Both the position numbers and the translations under genes were made by a program. 64,000 bases of DNA from JACKAQ01 sp020634975 [NCBI: Calditrichia bacterium] (lineage in GTDB: Bacteria > Calditrichota > Calditrichia > RBG-13-44-9): assembly GCA_020634975.1 (NCBI GenBank), contig JACKAQ010000001.1, forward strand, positions 1,116,001 to 1,180,000, read 5' to 3'. Shown here in pieces: positions 56,504 through 64,000 of the stretch. The notes beneath the pieces were generated by a model. It saw only the letters and a program-made list of their open reading frames with translations. It had not been told where the DNA came from and made no database searches. Position 1 is the first letter of the stretch. Each line of letters starts with the position of its first letter.

Positions 56504-57439
56504 TCAATCCGATGATTCGCTCTCATTCTGTTCGGTGAACGCGTCATCAACCGGCTCCCACAATTCTAGTTTATTGCCTTCCGGATCCATAATGTGCACA
56601 AATTTGCCGTAATCGAATGTCTCAATTTCATCGCAAATTTCCACACCGGCGGCGCGCAGTTCCTCCACCAATTTTTCGATATTTTCCACCCGGTAATTGA
56701 TCATAAATTGCTTTTGGGATGGCTCAAAATATTTGGTGTTTTGCGAAAACGGGCTCCACTGCAAATAAGCGATCTTGTCGGGATTTTCAGCAGTGCGGAA
56801 CTCAAACATCGAGCCGTATTCGTTGGTCACCAATCCGAGATGTTCGGCGTACCACTCACGCATTTTTTCGGGTGATTCACATTTAAAAAATATGCCGCCG
56901 ATGCCGGTTGCTTTTTTCATGGATTGCTCCTTTTCGGGAAAAGTTTGTGGATTGATTTTTTCGAACGAAAATTCGATGCGTTGCTGCATTTCCGCCGATG
57001 TTTCGATTTTTTCGACGATTGCCGTGAACGCGTTTTCGCCATCGCGGCGATAGCGAATCCGTTGTGGAAAATCGTGTGCCGGATTTTCGAAAACCGCTTC
57101 GGTTTCCGAAAAATTGACCAATTTGAACGGGATCGGCAGCGCATTTTCCGCCACTTTAGCGATGTAAAAAATATCGCCGCCCATTTTCGTCAGCAACAGC
57201 GATTCGCCGAAAATCGTTTCGCCGCTGGCTTTGGACACCCGCGAACTGCTACCTTCGAGCGCCGTTTCACTGACCCGACGCCACGATTCTTTGGTGATGC
57301 TTTTTGACGATTCGCGCTGCCAGTCGCCCCGCAGCCAGGCGAAATCATTGATATCGATCGCCACCGTTTGCGAAAACGTCAACATTGGCACCAATAAAAT
57401 CATTTTGGCTAAAATCATTATATTCACAAGCTTAGACAT
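56504..57439 (-). CDS. DUF6265-like exported domain fused to a VOC (glyoxalase-fold) domain
   Basis: This 311-residue protein has a signal peptide (about 1-24, ending TFSQ) and an N-terminal domain (about 30-165) with WLRGDWQRESS and ENPAHDFPQRIRY that looks like DUF6265. A VOC domain follows (about 175-300) with KATGIGGIFFKCESPEKMRE and FVHIMDPEGNKLELWEP. VOC domains bind metals or small molecules. AAAAGGAG lies 6 bases before an internal ATG at 56920, exactly where the VOC domain begins, so this may be two genes fused in frame. It is convergent with pyrD. Confidence 0.75.
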   Translation of the reverse strand: MSKLVNIMILAKMILLVPMLTFSQTVAIDINDFAWLRGDWQRESSKSITKESWRRVSETALEGSSSRVSKASGETIFGESLLLTKMGGDIFYIAKVAENALPIPFKLVNFSETEAVFENPAHDFPQRIRYRRDGENAFTAIVEKIETSAEMQQRIEFSFEKINPQTFPEKEQSMKKATGIGGIFFKCESPEKMREWYAEHLGLVTNEYGSMFEFRTAENPDKIAYLQWSPFSQNTKYFEPSQKQFMINYRVENIEKLVEELRAAGVEICDEIETFDYGKFVHIMDPEGNKLELWEPVDDAFTEQNESESSD

Positions 57440-57595
57440 TTTATATCCTGTTTAAATTGGCCGCTTTCAATATAGTCAGCAAAGAACTGTTTTGCAAAAA
57501 ATCCCGCATGGCAACGCCAATTTTGACAAAAGGCACCTTGCTTCCGGATGGGAATCCCGCTATTTTTCGTGGCAATATTGACAATAGGAATCCGC

Positions 57596-58636
57596 ATGAA
57601 AGCGTTATATTACGAAACATTTGGCGGGCCGGTTTCACTGCAAAATCTGCCCGATCCAGCGCCATCGCCGAGCGGCGTGGTTATTTCGGTGAAAGCCAGC
57701 GGACTGTGCCGCAGCGATTGGCACGGCTGGATGGGGCACGATCCGGACATCCGGTTGCCGCATGTGCCGGGACACGAATTGGCCGGCGAAATCGTCGCAA
57801 CCGGAAAAAATGTGACGCGCTGGCGCATCGGCGATCGCGTAACCGTTCCCTTTGTGGGTGGATGCGGCAGTTGCCCGCAGTGCGTTTCCGGCAATCACCA
57901 GATTTGCGATCACCAGTTTCAGCCGGGATTCACCCATTGGGGGTCGTTTGCGGAATTTGTGGCGATCGATTATGCCGATGTCAACCTCGTTCGCTTGCCG
58001 GATGAGATGAATGTCGTGACTGCCGCCAGTCTCGGCTGCCGTTTTGTGACATCGTTTCGCGCAGTCGTTGCGCAGGGTCGGGTTTCCGGCGGAGAGTGGG
58101 TGGCAGTGCACGGTTGCGGCGGCGTCGGGCTTTCGGCGATCATGATTGCCAACGCACTCGGCGCGAATGTCATCGCAGTCGATATTTCCGATGAAAAATT
58201 GGAATTCGCGAAAAACATCGGCGCGATTGCCACAGTGAACGCAGCAACTTCGCCGGATGTGGTCGGGCAAATTCGGGAAATCAGCGATGGCGGGACGCAT
58301 GTGTCCATCGATGCGCTGGGCAGCGCGACAACCTGTTTCAATTCTATCGCCAATTTGCGAAAGCGCGGCAAACATGTGCAGGTTGGATTGATGACCGGCG
58401 ATCACCGTCATCCAAAAATCCCGATGGACACAGTGATTGCCAACGAGTTGGAAATTGTGGGCAGCCACGGGTTGCAGGCGCACAAATACCCGACGTTGCT
58501 GGCGATGATCGCCGCCGGAAAATTGCAGCCGGAACGGTTGATCGGCAAAACCATCTCGCTCACCGAAGCAGCAATTGCACTCACCCAAATGGATTCGTTC
58601 AGCGGCACCGGCATCACGGTGATTGACCGGTTTTGA
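57596..58636 (+). CDS. zinc-dependent alcohol dehydrogenase (MDR family)
   Basis: This 346-residue enzyme has the medium-chain reductase layout: catalytic-zinc side with [14 protein letters not shown] and [14 protein letters not shown], structural-zinc cysteines in [17 protein letters not shown], and the NAD-binding [19 protein letters not shown]. It would oxidise an alcohol with NAD or NADP; the substrate is not known. ATG at 57596 gives the usual [13 protein letters not shown] start; an upstream frame (57548) is filler. It reads opposite to the DUF6265-like gene. Confidence 0.92.
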   Translation: MKALYYETFGGPVSLQNLPDPAPSPSGVVISVKASGLCRSDWHGWMGHDPDIRLPHVPGHELAGEIVATGKNVTRWRIGDRVTVPFVGGCGSCPQCVSGNHQICDHQFQPGFTHWGSFAEFVAIDYADVNLVRLPDEMNVVTAASLGCRFVTSFRAVVAQGRVSGGEWVAVHGCGGVGLSAIMIANALGANVIAVDISDEKLEFAKNIGAIATVNAATSPDVVGQIREISDGGTHVSIDALGSATTCFNSIANLRKRGKHVQVGLMTGDHRHPKIPMDTVIANELEIVGSHGLQAHKYPTLLAMIAAGKLQPERLIGKTISLTEAAIALTQMDSFSGTGITVIDRF

Positions 58637-58654
58637 GGATGATTTTATTTTCGG

Positions 58655-58687
58655 GCAGGAGATTCCCGCCTTCGCGGGAGTGACAAA
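58655..58687. repeat. palindromic repeat of the widespread CCCGCCTTCGCGGG type
   Basis: TCCCGC and GCGGGA flank CTTC at 58664-58679 after GGCAGGAGAT. This matches the palindromic element (CCCGCGAAGGCGGG, often next to GTCATT) that is scattered between genes in many bacteria. It lies just after the alcohol dehydrogenase stop and may fold as a hairpin in mRNA. Only one clear copy was seen in this window. Confidence 0.55.
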
Positions 58688-58768
58688 ATGAATAAAAACC
58701 TTTTCTGCAACATTTGATAAGTCGTTAAAATCCAGCTTGGTCACCACAAAAAACAGTCAAAAAAGATC

Positions 58769-59386
58769 ATGAATCTTTACGAAAAATACATTTTACCGAA
58801 AGTTGTTCATCACACTTGCGGCATCGGTCCGGTGATGAAACAGCGCAAAAAAATTGTACCGCTTGCCGAAGGTAATGTGCTGGAAATCGGTTTCGGCTCC
58901 GGCAGGAATCTGGCGTTTTACGATCCCGCCAAAATCAAACGGTTGTGGGCGCTGGAGCCATCCCGCGAAATGTGGTCGCTTGCTGAAAATGCGGTTCGGG
59001 AATTTCCGGCAAAATTGGACTATCTCGAAAACGGTGCGGAAGATGTGCCGTTGGGGAATCGTAGCGTCGATACCATCGTTGTCACCTTCTCGTTGTGCAC
59101 CATTCCTGCGGTTGACACAGCGTTGGCAGAAGCCCGCCGTGTGCTGAAATCCGGCGGCAAACTGCTGTTTTGCGAGCACGGCATCGCTCCGGATGCGAGC
59201 GTCCGACGTTGGCAAAACAGGTTGAATCCGGTTTGGAAAATTTTCAGCGGGGGATGCAACCTCAATCGCCAGGTGCCACAAATTATTGAAAATGCAGGAT
59301 TTACCATAGCTAAAATGGATACAATGTATTTACCCGGTTGGAAACCCGCAACATTCAATTATTGGGGAATTGCTGTAAATCCGTAA
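58769..59386 (+). CDS. class I SAM-dependent methyltransferase (UbiE/METTL7-like)
   Basis: This 205-residue protein has the SAM-binding VLEIGFGSGRNLAFYDP motif (about 37-53), then LWALEPSREMWSLAENAVRE, the VTFSLCTIPAVDTALAEARR segment and RVLKSGGKLLFCEHG. It is of the small Methyltransf_11/UbiE type, acting on lipids or small molecules. The C-terminal part (PGWKPATFNYWGIAVNP) is close to METTL7-like proteins. It ends 7 bases before the convergent EnvC-like gene. Confidence 0.82.
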   Translation: MNLYEKYILPKVVHHTCGIGPVMKQRKKIVPLAEGNVLEIGFGSGRNLAFYDPAKIKRLWALEPSREMWSLAENAVREFPAKLDYLENGAEDVPLGNRSVDTIVVTFSLCTIPAVDTALAEARRVLKSGGKLLFCEHGIAPDASVRRWQNRLNPVWKIFSGGCNLNRQVPQIIENAGFTIAKMDTMYLPGWKPATFNYWGIAVNP

Positions 59387-59393
59387 TGTTTAT

Positions 59394-60581
59394 TTATTTG
59401 TTAAGCCAAAGCGTGGGGTTTTGCGGCTGGTTGTTTCCGTAAATCTCAAAGTGTAGTTTGGCGCCTTCCAGCGAGCCGGTGTCGCCCACAGTACCGAGAA
59501 TTGTTCCGGCATCCACCACCTGAAATTTGTTGACCAGCACCTCATCCAAATGTGCGTAAACCGTGTAATACCCGTTGTTGTGATCAACAATGATCGTATT
59601 GCCAAAACCGCTGATGTAGGTAATTGTGCTCACAACGCCGGAAAAAACGCAGCGCACTTCTGCACCTTTTTTCGCCTGAATATCGATGCCGTTGTTCACC
59701 AAAACGGTTTTCAACCGGGGATTTTTATAATTGCCAAACGGGTGCACGATTTTCCCTTCAACCGGCCAATTCAATTTTTTGCGCTGACCGGCAAAATTAC
59801 CTTTTACGCGGCTCCAGTCAATTTCCGGGCGAATTTCCGTTGGCGCGCTGCTGCCGTCGCGTTCGCGCTGCAATGATGCAATCAAATTTTGCAACCGCGA
59901 GGCGCTTTCTTTTTTGGTGACAATCGCCTGCTCATATAATTTTGTGTTCCGGGAAATTTTATCCACCAACGCCTGCCGGGAAACCCGCTTTTTTTCCAAC
60001 GCTTTTTGCTCTGCCGCTTTTTCGTTGGCCATTTGTTTTTGGGATTCCAACGCGGTTACCCGTGCGGATTGCAGGGTTTCCAGCTCCGCCTGTTTCGTTT
60101 TCAACCGTTCGAACATGCGTTGTCCGTTATCCGAAACCGACTGAAAATAGCGATAGCGCACCACCGCCTGATTAAAATTTTCCGATCCGAGCAACCAGTC
60201 CCATTCGCGATCACGCTGGTATTTGTAGGCGAAAACCACCTGCTCGCGGAGCAACCCTTGCAGCCGTCGGATTTGTCCGTTCAGCGAATCAATTTGGGTG
60301 TTTAGCACGACCAGTTCCCGTTCACTCTGGCGAATTTCATTGCGCAGCAGGCGTAAGGCTTTGGTCGTCAAACTCACTTGCTGATCAAAATTTTTGAGAT
60401 TTTCCATCTCATTTTGCAGCTTGCTGGATGCCGATTTCAGCTTGCTTTCCAGATCGGAAATTTCTGACCGCAGCTGTTGCAACTCTGATCGAGCGGAAGT
60501 TGCATCCTGTGCGGATAAAATGCCGGACAACATCAGGCAACACAAAATCGGGAAAATCTTCGACAAAACGACGGTTTTCAT
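59394..60581 (-). CDS. EnvC-like murein hydrolase activator (degenerate LytM domain)
   Basis: This 395-residue protein has a signal peptide (about 1-25), a coiled coil (about 30-245) and a LytM/M23 domain (about 275-393). In active M23 enzymes zinc is held by histidines in HxGxD and HxH. Here the first is NNGID and the second is AKLHFEI, so one histidine is replaced by Asn and the other pair is incomplete. E. coli EnvC is likewise catalytically inactive and activates AmiA/AmiB at the septum. The same role is inferred here. ATG at 60581 is used. Confidence 0.82.
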   Translation of the reverse strand: MKTVVLSKIFPILCCLMLSGILSAQDATSARSELQQLRSEISDLESKLKSASSKLQNEMENLKNFDQQVSLTTKALRLLRNEIRQSERELVVLNTQIDSLNGQIRRLQGLLREQVVFAYKYQRDREWDWLLGSENFNQAVVRYRYFQSVSDNGQRMFERLKTKQAELETLQSARVTALESQKQMANEKAAEQKALEKKRVSRQALVDKISRNTKLYEQAIVTKKESASRLQNLIASLQRERDGSSAPTEIRPEIDWSRVKGNFAGQRKKLNWPVEGKIVHPFGNYKNPRLKTVLVNNGIDIQAKKGAEVRCVFSGVVSTITYISGFGNTIIVDHNNGYYTVYAHLDEVLVNKFQVVDAGTILGTVGDTGSLEGAKLHFEIYGNNQPQNPTLWLNK

Positions 60582-60661
60582 ATTCAGTTTTTTTATTGCT
60601 AACACATTGTTTTTTGGAAGGTAAGATACAACGGAAGTAGCCGAAATGCCAGCGCAATCGG

Positions 60662-62761
60662 CTATTTGGTGGTCATCTGGTACACGCGGTTCCAGTTTGG
60701 CGGCGGGGGATTTTTGGCAAATTCCTGCACGCGTTTGAGATACAGGCTGGATGGGCCGTCATCGGGCATGAGGCGCAGGCATTTGCGAAACGCGGATTCG
60801 GCGTTTTCCCACTCGCGCTCCTCGTAATATCGAATGCCGTGGTGATACAGCGGCAAAATGCTTTCCAGCAAATTTGGTAGTTTGTCGCCTTTTTTGGCAA
60901 TCAATTCGTAAACGTTGACGGGTTTGCTTTTGCCTTTCACAATCAACCGGTCGAGCGGGCGCGTGATCATCATATCTTTCACAAAATGGTAGGTTGCCTC
61001 GCTGATCATAATGCCGGTGCCGAATGTTTTGTTCGCGCTTTCCAACCGCGCAGCGAGGTTCACTTCATCGCCGATGACCGTGTAGTTGAATTTTTTGGGC
61101 GATCCCATATTCCCCACAATCATCGTTCCGGTGCTGATGCCGATGCGCGTGGCGACTGTCGGGCGTCCGGTGCGCAACCACTCGTGGGATAATTCTTTCA
61201 ATCGTTTTTGCATTTCCAGCGCGGCAAGGCAGCCTTTTGTGGCATGATCCGGGTAGTGAAGCGGCGCGCCAAATTCCGCCATAATCGCATCGCCAATATA
61301 TTTGTCAATTGTGCCGTCCAATTTTAGCACAATCTCGGACATTTCGGTGAGGTAATCATTGAGCAGCCGCACCAGTTCGCGGTGTCCGAGCGTTTCGGCG
61401 ATGGTCGTAAAATTGGCGATGTCCGTAAACATCACGGTGATCACCCGTTCTTCGCCGCCGAGCACCAGTTTTTCAGGGTTTCGCTCCAGTTCCTTCACCA
61501 ATTTTGGCGAAACGTAGTGACCGAATGCATCAGTCACCCGCCGGCGCTCCCGCTGTTCCACATAATAGCTGTAAACCGTTACACTGCCAAAAGTTAGCGC
61601 AAGTGCAAATACCGGAAAAACCATCTCCATCACCACCTGCATTTTCACAAACAGCAGAAAAACGGCGGTAATGTAAACGACAACTATCGCACCGGCGGCA
61701 ATTGCAGATTTGATCGCCGAAAAGCGCAAACTGAGTGCAGTAATTACGGCAATCAGCAATAGCACCAACAGCAATGTCAGCAGTGGCGAAACTTTTTGAT
61801 AATATTGTTGGGACAAAATGGTGTTTACCGCATTTGCCAAAATTTCGGCACCGGGCGTTTCCGCGGATTGTCCGTCCGCGTTCAAAAACGGGGTGGGAAA
61901 ATTATCGTGCAGTTCCGCAACCGTGGAACCGATGATCACAATTTTGTTGTTGAATACGCCTTCCGGCAATAACGTTTCGTTAAAATAATTGAGGTCGTAT
62001 TCCTCACCCAAATCCAACCGCTCATCATCAATTACCGATGCAAATGAGTATTGCGGAAAAGACGCGCGCGGTCCGGCAAAGTTGATCAAAATGGTTGCGG
62101 CATCGTAAAATGGAACCATAAAATCACCGAAATCAAGACCTTTGGCGCTGATTTCCGGGGTCAAATCCTGGCTGTAATCGCGGTATTTGCGGATCAATTC
62201 CAGTGAAAAAGAGGTCAGCCAATTGTCCTGATACCGCTGAACAACCGGATACCGGCGATAAATACCGTCGGGATCTGTTTCTACAGAAACAAGTCCAAGC
62301 CGGTCATTTGCGGCATTTTTGAGAATGTCGATGGGATCAACAAGATATGCATAGGTATTTTGGCGGCTGTGTCGCTCCAATTTGTGGGCTAATACAACGC
62401 GACCGGAAAGCTGCAACTGTTCCGCGAGCAGCGAATCACTTTTGGCATTTTGGGTATCCGGACGATCCAGAATGACGTCGATGCCGATCACACGGGCACC
62501 GGCTTTGGTGAGGTTTTCGATGGCGCGTGCGTAATACCAACGCGGCCAGGGCCAGCGATCCGGCAATGCTTCAAACGATTCATCATCGATCGTAACCAGC
62601 ACAACCGGGGAATCCGTTACCGGCTGTTTGCCGCGAAGCAAAAATCGCCAGTCTAACGTGGTAAATTCCAACGATTCGAGCGCAGGTGTGGCTTTGCTAA
62701 AAAAAAGCGACAGCACAAATGCGGCAACGGCAATCAGGATAACGACGGTGCTTTTCTTCAT
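60662..62761 (-). CDS. CHASE2-domain adenylate/guanylate cyclase
   Basis: This 699-residue protein has an N-terminal membrane helix (about 5-22), an extracytoplasmic CHASE2 sensor (about 40-310), three helices (about 325-400) and a class III cyclase domain (about 430-610). The cyclase has the metal aspartates in VMFTDIANFTTIAETLGH and DKYIGDAIMAEFGAP and the GDEVNLAARLE motif, so it looks active. A final TPR-like segment (EEREWENAESAFRKCLRL) follows. It probably makes cAMP in response to an outside signal. It lies just downstream of a hairpin at 62794-62828. Confidence 0.9.
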   Translation of the reverse strand: MKKSTVVILIAVAAFVLSLFFSKATPALESLEFTTLDWRFLLRGKQPVTDSPVVLVTIDDESFEALPDRWPWPRWYYARAIENLTKAGARVIGIDVILDRPDTQNAKSDSLLAEQLQLSGRVVLAHKLERHSRQNTYAYLVDPIDILKNAANDRLGLVSVETDPDGIYRRYPVVQRYQDNWLTSFSLELIRKYRDYSQDLTPEISAKGLDFGDFMVPFYDAATILINFAGPRASFPQYSFASVIDDERLDLGEEYDLNYFNETLLPEGVFNNKIVIIGSTVAELHDNFPTPFLNADGQSAETPGAEILANAVNTILSQQYYQKVSPLLTLLLVLLLIAVITALSLRFSAIKSAIAAGAIVVVYITAVFLLFVKMQVVMEMVFPVFALALTFGSVTVYSYYVEQRERRRVTDAFGHYVSPKLVKELERNPEKLVLGGEERVITVMFTDIANFTTIAETLGHRELVRLLNDYLTEMSEIVLKLDGTIDKYIGDAIMAEFGAPLHYPDHATKGCLAALEMQKRLKELSHEWLRTGRPTVATRIGISTGTMIVGNMGSPKKFNYTVIGDEVNLAARLESANKTFGTGIMISEATYHFVKDMMITRPLDRLIVKGKSKPVNVYELIAKKGDKLPNLLESILPLYHHGIRYYEEREWENAESAFRKCLRLMPDDGPSSLYLKRVQEFAKNPPPPNWNRVYQMTTK

Positions 62762-62793
62762 AGACCAAAGTGCCAAATAACAGTTGACAGAAA

Positions 62794-62828
62794 GCGGCTA
62801 AAGCAAATATTAGCAAATGCTTAGCCGC
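62794..62828. terminator. hairpin between the beta-barrel gene and the cyclase
   Basis: GCGGCTAAAGCA and TGCTTAGCCGC pair over 11 bp with one bulged A around a 12-base loop. On the minus strand it is followed by TTTCTG and on the plus strand by CGTTTTTC. It lies 11 bases after the barrel-gene stop, so it probably ends that transcript and may act in both directions. Confidence 0.55.
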
Positions 62829-62838
62829 CGTTTTTCAA

Positions 62839-64000
62839 TTACAGATTGATATCGTAACGTGCGGTCAGCAGATAATCGCGGAAATCGCGATCACCGGAAT
62901 AGCTGATCCAATCGCCATTGAGTGAGAGCCGACCAAAATCGGGCAGCGAAAAGATAATCCGTGCGTTCACGAACGAACGGTTGTAATCAAAATTATTGTT
63001 GATAAAGCTGGCTCCTGTCGGATCTGTGGGGTCCAGTGTTGAGATATCCGTATTTACCAAACCGTAACGCCCGTTGAGCGCCAACACCAAATCACCCTGC
63101 GGATCGAACACGCCGTTAAACGTATATTCCAGCCCGCCGCCAAACGAATTCAGCGAAAGCTCGCTGCTGTTCACATTTGCCGCTGTATTTTCGTTCTGTT
63201 GGAAATTGAATTCCAACCGGCTTTTCAGCGGGATGGCGTAACGGGTTTGCAGCAAAAATGAAAATGTATTGGAAAGGTTATCCAACCCGGAAGCTGTTTC
63301 GTCGGTGCGGTTGTAATTGAGCACATTCAGGGTAAAATTGTGGCGCAAACCAGTAAACAAAAAGCCGTAGCTAGTTGAAAACTGGATGGTATTTGTGGAA
63401 TTATCTTCCGCCAAAGCCAGCGAGCTGCTTGCATCTAAACCATTGTTTCGTTTGTAGTTACTGTAGCCAAATGTCAGTGACGGAAAATTCTGCAACGGGA
63501 AATACGACACGTTGAAAGACATCGTGCGATTATCGGTTGTCGCCGGTTTCACATTGCCGAGATTGTTTTCGTAATCCTGATACCGCAAGTTCAGGAACAG
63601 CTGATTCTGGAACATGCGAATATTATCTGTAATGCTGATGCCTTTAGTATCGCGCAGCAAAAACGGCTGGCCGAGGCTACGAAACTGGCTATCCACCCGT
63701 TTGTAGGTTACGGCGAGATTGTTGTTCGCTACGTTCAGCCGCACCGTTCCGTGATAGGCGAACGAGGGCAAAACCACCAGATTTTCGTTAACCGTGATAA
63801 ATCCGGTTACGAAATCATACAATTTTCTGTCGATATCGGTACCGAGCGCCTGCAGCGTATCATATGAAATACTTTCGCCATCGAGTATGTTCGGGTTGTA
63901 AGAACTGGCGTTGAAACTGCCTTCCACAATAAATTTGCGGTTGGGCGTTGCCAGAAATACATCCAACCCACCGGCAGCGGTTTCTTCCGGTTTGTTACCA
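62839..64000 (-). CDS. outer-membrane beta-barrel protein (C-terminal part, runs off the window)
   Basis: The frame is open across the window end, so only the last 387 codons are seen. The sequence alternates polar and hydrophobic residues in strands of about 10-12 residues with short turns (for example FNVSYFPLQNFPSLTFGYSN and FSFLLQTRYAIPLKSRLEFN) and ends in an aromatic-rich strand TARYDINL. This is the pattern of an outer-membrane barrel of 14 or more strands. No named family was recognised, so cargo or role is unknown. It is followed by a hairpin at 62794-62828. Confidence 0.75.
   Translation of the reverse strand, partial: GNKPEETAAGGLDVFLATPNRKFIVEGSFNASSYNPNILDGESISYDTLQALGTDIDRKLYDFVTGFITVNENLVVLPSFAYHGTVRLNVANNNLAVTYKRVDSQFRSLGQPFLLRDTKGISITDNIRMFQNQLFLNLRYQDYENNLGNVKPATTDNRTMSFNVSYFPLQNFPSLTFGYSNYKRNNGLDASSSLALAEDNSTNTIQFSTSYGFLFTGLRHNFTLNVLNYNRTDETASGLDNLSNTFSFLLQTRYAIPLKSRLEFNFQQNENTAANVNSSELSLNSFGGGLEYTFNGVFDPQGDLVLALNGRYGLVNTDISTLDPTDPTGASFINNNFDYNRSFVNARIIFSLPDFGRLSLNGDWISYSGDRDFRDYLLTARYDINL

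Noticed and set aside
57635-58747. 370-residue minus-strand open frame opposite the alcohol dehydrogenase
   Set aside because: It is antisense to a well-supported enzyme, has a cysteine/histidine-rich random look and no family resemblance.

Overview
The window reads as a stretch of a bacterial chromosome at roughly mid GC (about 45-48% by eye). It probably comes from the Bacteroidota/FCB side of the tree, and Calditrichota or KSB1-like lineages would fit. The reasons are the RpoC N-terminus, paired FtsX-type permeases opening with an MLKNYLKIA-like sequence, an OmpA protein carrying thrombospondin type 3 calcium repeats, M16 peptidases with signal peptides, and many Sec/lipoprotein signals of Gram-negative type. 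The phylum assignment is an inference; the gene calls do not depend on it.

Positions 1-21516 are core translation and transcription genes, all on the minus strand. Read in the direction of transcription they run tRNA-Thr(TGT), tRNA-Tyr(GTA), tRNA-Gly(TCC), tRNA-Thr(GGT), tuf, rpmG, tRNA-Trp(CCA), secE, nusG, rplK, rplA, rplJ, rplL, rpoB, rpoC, then a 426-base gap with a promoter, then rpsL, rpsG, fusA, rpsJ, rplC, rplD, rplW, rplB, rpsS, rplV, rpsC, rplP and the start of rpmC. The str and S10 clusters are joined with no tuf between fusA and rpsJ. Several of these genes start with GTG or TTG.

Positions 21650-27380 begin with a divergent cold-shock gene, followed by two lipoprotein genes that look like distant paralogs, a family 5 uracil-DNA glycosylase, and an RlmL-type rRNA methyltransferase. 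Next is a self-contained minus-strand transcription unit (27549 back to 25317). It has a strong promoter, a 134-base leader with a 15-bp palindrome, a 71-residue protein of unknown function, a four-helix membrane protein ending in a helix-turn-helix, a protein that looks like a tyrosine recombinase without its catalytic residues, and a terminator. This unit is the best candidate for an undescribed system here.

Positions 27788-64000 hold ordinary accessory and housekeeping genes in short units. They are a six-PAS histidine kinase with a receiver that lacks its phosphorylation site, a GNAT acetyltransferase, an ABC-F ATPase with an in-frame stop before its C-terminal domain, an HNH nuclease, rsmB, a tandem universal stress protein, citrate synthase, a frameshifted M16 peptidase, a small dimeric-barrel protein, two FtsX-like permeases, a beta-lactamase-fold lipoprotein without catalytic residues, an exported protein of unknown function, a lytic transglycosylase, the OmpA/TSP3 protein, a CBS-pair protein, an EI24 membrane protein with a small partner, pyrD, a DUF6265-like/VOC fusion, a zinc alcohol dehydrogenase, a methyltransferase, an EnvC-like amidase activator, a CHASE2 adenylate cyclase, and the C-terminal half of an outer-membrane beta-barrel. 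Envelope maintenance is a common theme (transglycosylase, EnvC, OmpA, permeases). Four genes look like pseudoenzymes: the recombinase-like protein, the receiver domain, the serine-hydrolase-fold protein and EnvC. No CRISPR array, insertion sequence, rRNA gene or replication origin was seen.
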